63,713 nucleotides of DNA from NCBI GenBank assembly GCA_001593865.1, contig LUCB01000006.1, positions 1 through 63,713 on the forward strand, given 5' to 3'. Positions 50,624 to 59,432 of this stretch are shown here, in pieces. The number at the start of each line of letters is the position of its first letter. The first letter of the stretch is position 1. The notes beneath the pieces are model-generated. The model was not told where the DNA came from, did not search any database, and saw only the letters and a list, made by a program, of their open reading frames with translations. Made by a program: the position numbers and the translations under genes. The stretch is from Candidatus Bathyarchaeota archaeon B24. GTDB lineage: Archaea; Thermoproteota; CALKCG01; B24.

Positions 50624-52984
50624 ATGGTTAGGGTAGCTGTCATACCTGTTAGATACGCAAGCGATAGGGAGCTTTTAGAGATAAGCCGACGCTATATGCT
50701 CTCCCTATCGTTAGAGGAGATGAAGGCGGTTCAGAGATACTTCAGAAAAATAGGCAGAGACCCTACGGACGTCGAGATAAATACGATAGCGCAGACCTGG
50801 TCTGAACACTGCTATCACAAGACGTTTAAAGGAATCATAGAAACCCAAAGGGGTGTAGTAGACGGTCTTCTAAAGACGTATATATTCAAGGCTACCGAGG
50901 AGCTTAACAAGCCCTGGTGCCTCGTCGTCTTTAAGGATAACGCGGGTATTGTGGCTTTCGACGAGGAGTGGGCTGTAGCGGTTAAGGTTGAGACCCACAA
51001 CCATCCGACCGCGTTAGACCCCTACGGCGGAGCGGGAACGGGGACGGGCGGTGTCTTCAGAGACGTCATGGGTGTAGGGGCTAAGCCGATCCTCTCGACG
51101 GACGTACTCTTCTTCGGCCCCCTAGATTATCCATACGAGAAGCTTCCGCCAGGGATCATGCATCCGAGGAGGCTCATGAGAGGGGCAGTAGCGGGCATAA
51201 GGGACTATGGGAATAAAATGGGTATTCCGACCGCATGCGGGGCCATAGGGTTCGACGAGGGCTATGTATGTAACCCGCTCGTATACGCCGGATGCGTAGG
51301 CATAATGCCGGTCAGGAAATACACTAGGAACCCTAAACCAGGGGACTTGATAGTTCTAGCAGGCGGTAGGACGGGGCGGGACGGTCTCAGAGGGGTCACC
51401 TTCGCTAGCGCCGAGTTGACGCCGGAGTCTGAGAAGGTATCGGCTGTTTCGGTGCAGATAGGTAATCCGATAGAGGAGAAGAAGCTTCTAGAAGCCATCC
51501 TGAGGGCTAGGGATAAGCGCGATAAGCCGCTGTACTCGGCTATAACCGACTGTGGTGGAGGAGGCTTATCCAGCGCCGTAGGTGAGATGGCTAGGGGTCT
51601 GGGAGCGGACGTCGAGTTGACGCGTGTGCCGTTGAAATACACCGGTCTAGAGCCTTGGGAGATATGGCTCTCAGAGTCTCAGGAGCGTATGGTCATGGCC
51701 GTCCCGAAGGAGAACCTTGAGGAGCTTCTAGAGATATTCCGTAACGAGAACTGTGAAGCCACCGTGATAGGTGAGTTCACGTCTACGAATAGGCTCGTCG
51801 TCAGATACGGTGGAAAGATTGTATGCGACCTAGACCTGAAGTTTCTATTCGACGGTGTACCTAGAGTACGGAGGAAGGCTTACTGGACTCCGCCATGTGA
51901 GGAAGACCCGGAGTTTCCTCAACCCGGCGACCTGATGGACGTTCTCAAAAGGATCCTCAGCAGCCCTAACGTCGCCAGTAAAGAGTGGGTCCTAAGACAG
52001 TACGACCATGAGGTTCAAGCTAGGATGTTCGTCAAACCCCTCGTAGGGGTTCACCAAGACGGCCCCAGCGACGCCTGTGTGCTTAAGCCCCTGAAAGACA
52101 GTTGGAGAGGGGTAGTCGTCTCATGCGGTGTGAACCCGAAGTACCATATACACCCCTACAAGATGGCGTTATCGGCTATAGACGAAGCTATAAGGAACAA
52201 CGTGGCCGTAGGAGGACGTAGGATAGCTCTACTGGACAACTTCAGCTGGGGAAACCCTGAGAGGGAGGAGACCCTAGGAGCTCTCGTCGAGGCCGTCAGA
52301 GGATGCTACGATGGCGCAGTAGGATTCGACACGCCTTTCATATCCGGTAAGGATAGCCTGTATAACGAGTATAGGTTGCCTGACGGAGGCTACATATCTA
52401 TACCTGGGACGTTGCTTATAACGGCCGTAGGTATAATCCCGGACGTTAGGAAAGCCGTGACGATGGACTTTAAGGAGCCTGGAAACCCCGTATACGTTCT
52501 CGGTTTAACCAGGAACGAGTTCGGGGGCTCTCACTACTACATGGTTTTAGGGTTAAAAGGCGGAGCGGTTCCAGGGGTCGACGTTAAAACGGCTAAGGCG
52601 ATCATGGATAGGCTCGTCGAAGCGATAGACCTAGGCTACGTGAGGTCGTGCCACGACTGTTCCGAAGGAGGTCTAGCGGTGTCCTTAGCCGAGTCGAGTT
52701 TTGCAGGAGGGCTGGGTGTAGAGGTTTGGCTGTCGAAGGTACCGGTCGAGGGTTTAAACAGGGACGACAAGATAATGTTCTCCGAGTCTAACAGTAGGTT
52801 CATCGTCGAGGTTTCTCGGGATAGACTCTATGAGTTCGAGAGCCTCATGAAGGGTCTTCCATACTCTAGGATAGGCGTCGTAACACCAGGGAATAAGTTA
52901 ACAATCCACGGGTTGAAAGATAGGGTTTACGAAGAAAACATCTGGGAGCTTAAGAGGGCTTGGAAATCCACCTTCGACTGGTGA
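50624..52984 (+). CDS. purL: Phosphoribosylformylglycinamidine synthase subunit PurL
   Basis: FGAM synthetase catalytic subunit of the small PurL type, acting with PurQ and PurS. The 786-aa protein has the signature AQTWSEHCYHKTFKG, HNHPTALDPYGGAGTGTGG, the ITDCGGGGLSSAVGEM motif in the ATP site, and a C-terminal half with KDSLYNEYRL and CHDCSEGGLAVSLAES. It is slightly longer than bacterial small PurL. The partner purQ lies 0.9 kb away, behind an inverted TIM-barrel gene. Confidence 0.96.
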   Translation: MVRVAVIPVRYASDRELLEISRRYMLSLSLEEMKAVQRYFRKIGRDPTDVEINTIAQTWSEHCYHKTFKGIIETQRGVVDGLLKTYIFKATEELNKPWCLVVFKDNAGIVAFDEEWAVAVKVETHNHPTALDPYGGAGTGTGGVFRDVMGVGAKPILSTDVLFFGPLDYPYEKLPPGIMHPRRLMRGAVAGIRDYGNKMGIPTACGAIGFDEGYVCNPLVYAGCVGIMPVRKYTRNPKPGDLIVLAGGRTGRDGLRGVTFASAELTPESEKVSAVSVQIGNPIEEKKLLEAILRARDKRDKPLYSAITDCGGGGLSSAVGEMARGLGADVELTRVPLKYTGLEPWEIWLSESQERMVMAVPKENLEELLEIFRNENCEATVIGEFTSTNRLVVRYGGKIVCDLDLKFLFDGVPRVRRKAYWTPPCEEDPEFPQPGDLMDVLKRILSSPNVASKEWVLRQYDHEVQARMFVKPLVGVHQDGPSDACVLKPLKDSWRGVVVSCGVNPKYHIHPYKMALSAIDEAIRNNVAVGGRRIALLDNFSWGNPEREETLGALVEAVRGCYDGAVGFDTPFISGKDSLYNEYRLPDGGYISIPGTLLITAVGIIPDVRKAVTMDFKEPGNPVYVLGLTRNEFGGSHYYMVLGLKGGAVPGVDVKTAKAIMDRLVEAIDLGYVRSCHDCSEGGLAVSLAESSFAGGLGVEVWLSKVPVEGLNRDDKIMFSESNSRFIVEVSRDRLYEFESLMKGLPYSRIGVVTPGNKLTIHGLKDRVYEENIWELKRAWKSTFDW

Positions 52985-52989
52985 TAGTC

Positions 52990-53778
52990 TTAGAAGATTA
53001 TATTATCCAAGAAGTCTATAGCCTTAGGTACGGCTGTTAAGGGGTCTTCCCTCCCCTCGTATTCGAGTGATATGTATCCGTTATACCCAGACTTTACGAG
53101 TATCTCCATTATCCTTCTATAATCTAGCCTTTTTTCGACCCAGTAACTATCCAACCCATGCCACTCGAGACCCAGCTCATATATCTTGGCATGGATATGA
53201 ACCGCGTAAGGTGCAACGGCCTCTATGCTCTCATAGATGTTCTCTCGAAAGTTTCCCGTATCCAAGTTCACCCTGAACCAGTCGGAGTTTACGGCCTCTA
53301 GGAGCTTGACCACCTGCTCAGCCGTGGAGGTTATACCTCCGTGGTTTTCAACCACGAGCATAAGCCCATACCGCTCCGCGTAGTTAGCAGACTCCTTTAT
53401 ACATTCGACAGCCCACTTGAAAGCCGTATCCTGTGAGACGCCTTCAGGAGGCCAACCGGCGTTTATCCTCATCACAGGAGAGCCGAGGGTAACGGTGGCA
53501 TCTATCCACTTCCTGACGAACTCGACCTCCTTTCTCCTCTCCCCTGGGTCAGGTTTGCAGAAGTTATTATCTACGGTTACACACGAAAGGTCAAGCCCAT
53601 AATTCAAAAGGATCCTTTTGATAAGCCTGATCCGGTCGATCTCCGGTTTAAAGTAAAGCTGGTTAAGCTCCACTCCATCCACACCTAGCTCGAAGGCTCT
53701 ATCTATGAAGTCCTCTAACTCCATGGTACCGTCTCTCAAGTATCTGTTATACGAATAGCTGGCTATACCCAACCGCAT
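52990..53778 (-). CDS. Xylose-isomerase-like TIM-barrel protein (sugar phosphate isomerase/epimerase family)
   Basis: 262-aa cytosolic TIM barrel. Metal-site residues appear in MLVVENHGGITSTAEQV (Glu/His), FRVNLDTGNF (Asp), VHIHAKIYELG (His) and YISLEYEGREDP (Glu). Sugar epimerase/isomerase or inosose-type dehydratase activity is likely; the substrate is unknown. It is inverted between purL (5-nt gap) and purQ, so it has its own minus-strand promoter at about 53813-53822. Confidence 0.82.
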   Translation of the reverse strand: MRLGIASYSYNRYLRDGTMELEDFIDRAFELGVDGVELNQLYFKPEIDRIRLIKRILLNYGLDLSCVTVDNNFCKPDPGERRKEVEFVRKWIDATVTLGSPVMRINAGWPPEGVSQDTAFKWAVECIKESANYAERYGLMLVVENHGGITSTAEQVVKLLEAVNSDWFRVNLDTGNFRENIYESIEAVAPYAVHIHAKIYELGLEWHGLDSYWVEKRLDYRRIMEILVKSGYNGYISLEYEGREDPLTAVPKAIDFLDNIIF

Positions 53779-53846
53779 ACTCGAATCACCAGAGGAGAGT
53801 AGACCGAGAGACCATTTAAGTTTGACCTAACACCTGTGAGAAACCT

Positions 53847-53854
53847 CTATAAAA
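53847..53854 (+). promoter_or_regulatory. TATA box of purQ
   Basis: TCTATAAA lies 32-39 nt upstream of the purQ TTG, followed by a GAGGGAGG ribosome-binding site at about 53874. Confidence 0.5.
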
Positions 53855-53885
53855 TTCGACCTGACACTGCTATGAGGGAGGAAAA

Positions 53886-54692
53886 TTGTCTGAAGATATG
53901 GGCGTCAGGACGCTTGTGCTCAGGGTGGAGGGTACGAACTGCGACATAGAGACCGTTGAAGCCTTCGAGGAGGCGGGTTCCCAGGTCGAGCTTAGGCATC
54001 TGAACGAGCTTCTCAGGGGAGATGTCGGGTTAGAGGATTTTCACATATTCTGTATACCAGGCGGCTTCAGCTATGGGGACGACCTAGGAGCCGGTAAACT
54101 TCTGGCTAACCAGCTCAAATACCGGCTGAGAAAGAGGCTTGAACTCTTCATAAGCGAAGGTAGGGTTGTGGTCGGGATATGCAACGGTTTCCAGGCGCTT
54201 GTTAAAGCCGGCCTATTACCGGCTTTCGACGGCCCATTCTCGAGACAGGAGGTCACCCTTGCCTTGAACGAAAGCGGCTTATTCGTAGATAGATGGGTCT
54301 ATGTGAGGCATGAAGAAGCCTGTAGATGCCTCCCGACGAGGAAGCTGGGCTCTAGGGTTCTCCATATTCCGGTGAACCATGCCGAAGGGCGGTTCGTAGC
54401 CCCCGACGCTACTCTGAATCGTCTCGAAGAAGAGGGATACGTAGTCTTCAGATATGTGGATCCGCACGGTAGACCTTCTGGGTATCCGTGGAACCCGAAC
54501 GGATCCATGAATAACATCGCAGGCATATGCAACCGTGAGGGTAACGTCATCGGGCTGATGCCTCATCCTGAAAAATATACGAACGCCTATCTTCATCCGA
54601 GCTGGACGAGGTTTAAGACCTTAGCTTCTGAAACCGATGGTTTAGCCTTCTTCAAGGCGATAGTCGACTATGTAGTCGAAAACCTGCTTTAA
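53886..54692 (+). CDS. purQ: Phosphoribosylformylglycinamidine synthase subunit PurQ
   Basis: Glutaminase subunit providing ammonia to PurL. Class I glutamine amidotransferase of 268 aa: FCIPGGFSYGDDLGAGKLLA, nucleophile Cys99 in VGICNGFQALVKAG, and His/Glu in GLMPHPEKYTN. TTG start behind GAGGGAGG. It has its own promoter because an inverted gene separates it from purL. Confidence 0.95.
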   Translation: MSEDMGVRTLVLRVEGTNCDIETVEAFEEAGSQVELRHLNELLRGDVGLEDFHIFCIPGGFSYGDDLGAGKLLANQLKYRLRKRLELFISEGRVVVGICNGFQALVKAGLLPAFDGPFSRQEVTLALNESGLFVDRWVYVRHEEACRCLPTRKLGSRVLHIPVNHAEGRFVAPDATLNRLEEEGYVVFRYVDPHGRPSGYPWNPNGSMNNIAGICNREGNVIGLMPHPEKYTNAYLHPSWTRFKTLASETDGLAFFKAIVDYVVENLL

Positions 54693-54715
54693 CCCATCCA
54701 CCTATATAAGAAAGG

Positions 54716-54725
54716 TTTATTATAT
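54716..54725 (+). promoter_or_regulatory. TATA-like box of the PINc-ATPase gene
   Basis: TTTATTATAT lies 33-42 nt before GTG 54758. Another AT-rich box, CTATATAA, sits at 54702-54709. Confidence 0.4.
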
Positions 54726-54757
54726 GGTTCCGCCGCTCTCATGTGTGATCTTCTCCC

Positions 54758-56278
54758 GTGAGAGAGCGAGATAGAAATATGTACCTACCAGACGAGATCG
54801 CGATCGAAAGCGGCCTGTTAAGCAGGCTTCTCCTAGATGGGAGAATCAAGGGTAAGGTTCTCATACATAGCTCCATAGTACGCGACCTCGAGCATAAGGC
54901 TTTAAACGGGGACTTCAGGGGAATACGGGAGCTTGAGAACGCCCGTAAAGTCGCCGAAAGCATGGGTGTCTCGTTCGAGCTTCTCAACGGAGACCCAGGT
55001 TTAAACCCTAAGGAGGCGTTGAGGGAATTCGCCCTCAAAACCGGCTCGACGATAGTCACAGCGGATTACATCTCGGCTATGGTCGCTAAGGCCTTGGGGA
55101 TAAACGTCCTCTATGACAGAAGCCACGTCAAACGGAGCTTAACAGACTTCTTCGAAGAAGACGTGATGTCTGTCCACTTGAAGGAGGGTCTGCCTCCGAG
55201 GGTTAAACGGGGTAAGCCTGGTAAATGGGTTTTCGAAACCCTCGACGAGACGCCGCTTACCAGGGAGGAGGTCGAAGACCTGGTGAACGAGATCTTAGAC
55301 CGTGCTCGGTCCGGTGAGGGCTTCATAGAGACCGATAAGGAGGGGTCTACGATAATCCAGCTCGGAGCCTACAGGATAGTAGTTACCAAACCGCCTTTCA
55401 GCGACGGCTTAGAGGTGACGGCCGTCCGACCGATAGTTCACAGAAGCATCGAGGATTACAACCTACCCCGTAAACTCCTCAGGAGACTTGAGGAGCAGGC
55501 TGAGGGAATTCTTATAGCCGGAGCACCTGGGATGGGTAAGTCCACGTTCGCCCAAGCCTTGGCCGAGTTCTACCTCAGGAAGGGTAAGATAGTTAAAACG
55601 GTCGAGGCGCCGAGGGACCTTCAGCTTCCGGACGAGGTTACACAGTATTCCAAGGTGGTGGGAGATTCTCAGGAGATACACGATGTCTTACTCCTAAGCA
55701 GGCCGGACTATACGATATTCGACGAGATGAGGGATACCAACGACTTTAGGCTATATTCGGACTTGAGGCTTTCAGGGGTCGGTATGGTCGGCGTCGTACA
55801 TGCTACGACGGCTGTAGACGCGATCCAGCGCTTCATCGGTAGGGTCGAGTTAGGGATGATACCCTCCATAATCGATACGGTTATCTTCATGAAGGACGGT
55901 GAGGTCGCTAAGGTCTACAGCGTCGAGAGCGTCGTTAAAGTCCCGCACGGCCTTAAGGAGGCTGACCTCGCAAGACCGGTTGTCGTCGTTAGGGACTTCT
56001 TGACGGGTGAGCCTGAGTACGAGATGTATGTATTCGGAGAGAAGACGTTCGTGATACCTGTCAAGCGTAAGAGCCCGAGGGAGAGGGCTGTGAGCAATAG
56101 CATAGACTCGCTTCTCCGTAAGTATACCTATGACTACAGGGTCGAGATGAGCGGAGAGGTCTTGGAGATATACGTGCCTAAGGAGGTCTACGCCATAATC
56201 TCCCGAAGATGCTTCAGAAAACTCGAGAGAATCGGTAGGAGAGCCGGTTTCACGGAAGTAGCGATCCATGTAATATAA
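54758..56278 (+). CDS. PIN-domain/KH-domain P-loop ATPase (COG1855)
   Basis: 506-aa archaeal ATPase with three parts. The N-terminal PIN-type nuclease domain (1-125) has candidate acids in YLPDEIAIES, IVRDLEHKA and TIVTADYISAM. A PilT/VirB11-like ATPase follows with Walker A AGAPGMGKS (254-262) and YTIFDEMRDTNDF as Walker B. A KH-like domain ends it (EVLEIYVPKEVYAIISRR). The family probably processes or degrades RNA using ATP; its exact role is unknown. It separates purQ from purE. Confidence 0.88.
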   Translation: MRERDRNMYLPDEIAIESGLLSRLLLDGRIKGKVLIHSSIVRDLEHKALNGDFRGIRELENARKVAESMGVSFELLNGDPGLNPKEALREFALKTGSTIVTADYISAMVAKALGINVLYDRSHVKRSLTDFFEEDVMSVHLKEGLPPRVKRGKPGKWVFETLDETPLTREEVEDLVNEILDRARSGEGFIETDKEGSTIIQLGAYRIVVTKPPFSDGLEVTAVRPIVHRSIEDYNLPRKLLRRLEEQAEGILIAGAPGMGKSTFAQALAEFYLRKGKIVKTVEAPRDLQLPDEVTQYSKVVGDSQEIHDVLLLSRPDYTIFDEMRDTNDFRLYSDLRLSGVGMVGVVHATTAVDAIQRFIGRVELGMIPSIIDTVIFMKDGEVAKVYSVESVVKVPHGLKEADLARPVVVVRDFLTGEPEYEMYVFGEKTFVIPVKRKSPRERAVSNSIDSLLRKYTYDYRVEMSGEVLEIYVPKEVYAIISRRCFRKLERIGRRAGFTEVAIHVI

Positions 56279-56369
56279 AACCTCCTAATCGAAACCTAGC
56301 TTTTACCTTAATGAGAAACCGAAAGCCTCTTAAGCGATCCGCTAATCGATCCCGAAATGGTGTTATTCG

Positions 56370-56852
56370 GTGGATGTGTTGGTGGTCTTGGGTAGTATAT
56401 CGGATAGAGAGTATGCAGTTAAGGTGCTTGAGACCCTGAAAAAACTAGACGTCGAAGCTGAGGTCGAGGTGGCGTCGGCGCATAGGTCTCCGGAGAGGGT
56501 TAAAACGATAGTCGAAGAAGCTGAAGATAAGGGGGTGATGGTCTTTATAGCCGTGGCGGGTTTATCCGCCCTGCTTCCAAGCCTCATAGCCGCTTATACG
56601 GTTAAACCTGTGATAGGTCTCCCTGTCAAGAGGTCTCTTGAGGGTTTAGATTCTCTACTATCTATAGCTCAAACGCCTCCGGGAGTACCCGTGGCCTGCG
56701 TGGGGGTCGATAACGCGGTGAACGCAGCCGTCTTAGCCGCGGAAGTCGTGGGGCTGAGTAAACCCTCTGTCGCTGAAAAGCTTGAGGAATACCGTAGTGC
56801 CCTTAGACGTAGAGTCGAGGAGTCAGCTAAGAAGCTTAAGGGTCTCCTCTAA
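56370..56852 (+). CDS. purE: N5-CAIR mutase / AIR carboxylase PurE
   Basis: 160-aa Rossmann-like enzyme of the CAIR step. VLGSISDREYAVKVLETL, the signature SAHRSPERV (class I-like, rather than the AHKGP of class II) and QTPPGVPVACVGVDNAVNAA are visible. No purK is in the window, so it either works with a distant PurK or directly on AIR and CO2. GTG start at 56370. Confidence 0.93.
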   Translation: MDVLVVLGSISDREYAVKVLETLKKLDVEAEVEVASAHRSPERVKTIVEEAEDKGVMVFIAVAGLSALLPSLIAAYTVKPVIGLPVKRSLEGLDSLLSIAQTPPGVPVACVGVDNAVNAAVLAAEVVGLSKPSVAEKLEEYRSALRRRVEESAKKLKGLL

Positions 56853-56941
56853 GGCTCCCTGGAGAGGTTTGACCCTGCTTTTATATTCAAAAGCTCGACT
56901 CCCTCGAGTATGTGCAACAGGCTTTCAAAAGAGGTAGGTAG

Positions 56942-56951
56942 AAATATTAAA
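56942..56951 (+). promoter_or_regulatory. TATA box of purC
   Basis: AAATATTAAA lies 20-29 nt before the purC ATG, indicating a leaderless purC transcript. Confidence 0.5.
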
Positions 56952-56970
56952 GCCTTTGCTCGTCTATTAG

Positions 56971-57831
56971 ATGCCTCGGTGGCTCATGGCCGGAGAGGGT
57001 TTACGGCTCTTGAAGAGGGGTAAGGTTAAGGACATCTATGAACTCGATAGGGATAGGCTTCTGTTCTACTATACCGATAGGGTTTCAGCCTTCGACGTAG
57101 TGCTTCCGTCGACGATACCGTTTAAAGGAGAGGTTTTATGCCGTATGTCCGCCTTCTGGTTTAAAAACCTCGACTTCCCGAACCATATGCTAGAGCTCAT
57201 ACCGCCGAACAAGATGGTCGTTAAGCGTCTAACGATGATACCTATGGAGTTCGTGGTCAGGGGATACCTCTACGGAAGCCTCTACGAGAGGGTTTTGAGG
57301 GGCGAGGCCGAGGTTCCGATAGAGCCTGTGCTGGCGGCTAAGCTTCCAAAGCCTATACTCGACCCCACGACCAAGTTTGAGGCTAAAGATAGGCCTGTGA
57401 CGAGGGAGGAGGTCGTCGGGAAGGGGTGGCTTACGGATGAGGAGTACGACATGTTGGAGGATGTGTGTATAAAGATCTACACGGCTATGGCTAGGAGAGC
57501 AGACGAGGCCGGTTTCATACTCGCAGACCTCAAACTCGAGTTCGGGAGAGATAAAGACGGTAGTATTCTCCTCGCAGATTCTATAGGCCCAGACGAGTTC
57601 AGGCTTTGGGTTAAAGCCAACTATAAGCCCGGTAGGAGACAGGACAGTTACGATAAGCAGCCGGTCAGGGATTGGCTTGAAAGCGTAGGCTATAAGAAGG
57701 CTGTCGAAGAGGCCGTTAAACACGGTAAGCCCATACCGCCACCTCCGAAGCTTCCAGAGGAGATAATCAGAGAAGTCAGTAGACGATACGTGGAGGCTTT
57801 TGAGAGGCTCACCGGCGAGAAGTTCCGATAG
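56971..57831 (+). CDS. purC: SAICAR synthetase PurC
   Basis: Joins aspartate to CAIR with ATP. The 286-aa protein shows KRGKVKDIYELDRDRLLFYY, TDRVSAFDVVLPSTIPFKG, PMEFVVRGYLYGSLYERV and LADSIGPDEFRLW followed by SYDKQPVRDWL. ATG 56971 is at leaderless distance from a TATA box; residues 7-14 (GLRLLKRG) match the family start. Confidence 0.95.
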   Translation: MPRWLMAGEGLRLLKRGKVKDIYELDRDRLLFYYTDRVSAFDVVLPSTIPFKGEVLCRMSAFWFKNLDFPNHMLELIPPNKMVVKRLTMIPMEFVVRGYLYGSLYERVLRGEAEVPIEPVLAAKLPKPILDPTTKFEAKDRPVTREEVVGKGWLTDEEYDMLEDVCIKIYTAMARRADEAGFILADLKLEFGRDKDGSILLADSIGPDEFRLWVKANYKPGRRQDSYDKQPVRDWLESVGYKKAVEEAVKHGKPIPPPPKLPEEIIREVSRRYVEAFERLTGEKFR

Positions 57832-57840
57832 CATCTCTGG

Positions 57841-58920
57841 GTGGAGTTTGCCATGAAAGTTCCTAGAAGCTACCGTGAGGCGGGGGTGGATGTAGACAAG
57901 GTCACACGGCTTCACAAGTTCATGAGCAACTTGCTCAAAGCCACTTTTAGGTTTAGAAGCGGAAAAACGGGAGAAGTGCTGACCGAGATAGGTCACTACG
58001 CGGGTTTGATAGACCTCGGTGACGGTAGAGTTTTAGCCCTCCATGTCGACGGCGTAGGCACGAAGGTCCTGGTCGCTCAGATGATGGGTAAATACGACAC
58101 GGTCGGCATAGACTGTGTAGCTATGTGCGTGAATGATCTGATCTGCCTGGGGGTCGAGCCCATGGCTTTGGTAGACTATCTGGTGGTTCAGGAGCCTAGG
58201 GAGGACCTGGTAAAGCCGATCATGGAGGGGATCGCTAAGGGGGCTGAGGAGGCTTCCATAGCGGTCGTCGGGGGGGAAACCGCGGTCATGGGAGACGTGA
58301 TCAAAGGCGTTAAAGAGGGTTATGGGTTCGACCTGGCGGCTATGTGCGTCGGCATAGCGGATAAGAGCAGGATAATCACCGGCGAGTCCGTTAAGCCCGG
58401 AGACGTCATCGTAGGTCTAGCCAGCAACGGTATACACTCAAACGGATTAACGTTAGCTAGGAAGGTTCTGCTATCTAGGTTTCAGATAGACCGCTATGTG
58501 GATGAGCTTGGATGTACGGTCGGAGAGGAGCTTCTTAAACCGACGAGGATCTACGTGAAACCGGTCCTAGGGCTTTTAAAGCGATTTAGAGTTCATGGTC
58601 TAGCCCATATAACTGGAGGAGCTTTCACTAAGCTCATGAGGATAGGTCGTTTAGCGAAAGTGGGGTTCGACCTCCTTAATATGCCTAAACCCCCTCCGAT
58701 ATTCAGCCTGATAAAGACGGCGGGCTCCATAGATGATAGAGAGATGTACAGGACCTTCAACATGGGGGTGGGCTTCTGCGTGATAGCTCCGCCAGACGAG
58801 GCGGAGGATATAATATCGTTCTGCGAAAAAATGGGGGTTAAAGGCCAGGCTGTGGGGTGGGTTTCAGAGGAGATGGGTGTTAGGGTCAAAGTCGACGGAA
58901 AACCCATCATCTTATGCTAG
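57841..58920 (+). CDS. purM: AIR synthetase PurM
   Basis: Closes the imidazole ring of FGAM to AIR. The 359-aa protein has ALHVDGVGTKVLVAQMMGKY, CVAMCVNDLICLGVEPMALV, VVGGETAVMGDV, LASNGIHSNGLTLARKVL and HITGGAFTKL. GTG 57841 or ATG 57853 could start it. It converges with an Lrp-type gene, overlapping by 14 nt at the 3' end. Confidence 0.95.
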   Translation: MEFAMKVPRSYREAGVDVDKVTRLHKFMSNLLKATFRFRSGKTGEVLTEIGHYAGLIDLGDGRVLALHVDGVGTKVLVAQMMGKYDTVGIDCVAMCVNDLICLGVEPMALVDYLVVQEPREDLVKPIMEGIAKGAEEASIAVVGGETAVMGDVIKGVKEGYGFDLAAMCVGIADKSRIITGESVKPGDVIVGLASNGIHSNGLTLARKVLLSRFQIDRYVDELGCTVGEELLKPTRIYVKPVLGLLKRFRVHGLAHITGGAFTKLMRIGRLAKVGFDLLNMPKPPPIFSLIKTAGSIDDREMYRTFNMGVGFCVIAPPDEAEDIISFCEKMGVKGQAVGWVSEEMGVRVKVDGKPIILC

Positions 58921-59419
58921 CTCTTCGACCGCTCTTTCTACCTCTCCTCTCCGACATAGGCGCCTCGAGAATTCTGGGTATTAAACCGTTTTGAATACTC
59001 TTTATAATGGGCGTCGCAAACTCTATCTCGACACTCATATCCTTAAGCTTCGACAAGATGTTATCTATCTCCTCCTTGTTCCTACCTACCACGAAAAGTA
59101 TACCCTCAGGCTTGCCCAGGGAGCTTATAACCATGGTCACCTGAGGTATGTCCCTAATCCTCTTAAGAAACTCGTTTCTGAACCTGTGGTCTGGAAAGTT
59201 AACGCCTATGCACATATACTCGGTTAAGCCGAGCTTCTCGAGGTCCAATACGACCGTGTAGCCTTTGATCACACCCATCTCCTCGAGCTTGTTGATTCGG
59301 TAGGCCACCACATTGGGATGCATGTTAAGCTTTCTACCTATATCAACAAGCGTAACGCTTGAGTTTTCAAGCAATAGGGATAAGATTCTTAAATCCTTTT
59401 CGTCTATATTGGCATGCAC
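58907..59419 (-). CDS. Lrp/AsnC-family transcription regulator
   Basis: 170 aa: N-terminal winged helix (DEKDLRILSLLLENSSVTLV, MHPNVVAYRINKLEEMGVIK) and a RAM-type ligand/dimer domain (about 60-150), with a basic tail (MSERRGRKSGRRASIR). It follows cdvC by 13 nt on the same strand, so it may be co-expressed with, or act on, the division operon. Confidence 0.85.
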   Translation of the reverse strand: MHANIDEKDLRILSLLLENSSVTLVDIGRKLNMHPNVVAYRINKLEEMGVIKGYTVVLDLEKLGLTEYMCIGVNFPDHRFRNEFLKRIRDIPQVTMVISSLGKPEGILFVVGRNKEEIDNILSKLKDMSVEIEFATPIIKSIQNGLIPRILEAPMSERRGRKSGRRASIR

Positions 59420-59432
59420 CTCCTAACACCTC

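Noticed and set aside
57229-57996. 255-codon minus-strand open frame
   Set aside because: It is antisense to purC and purM, both of which are unmistakable.
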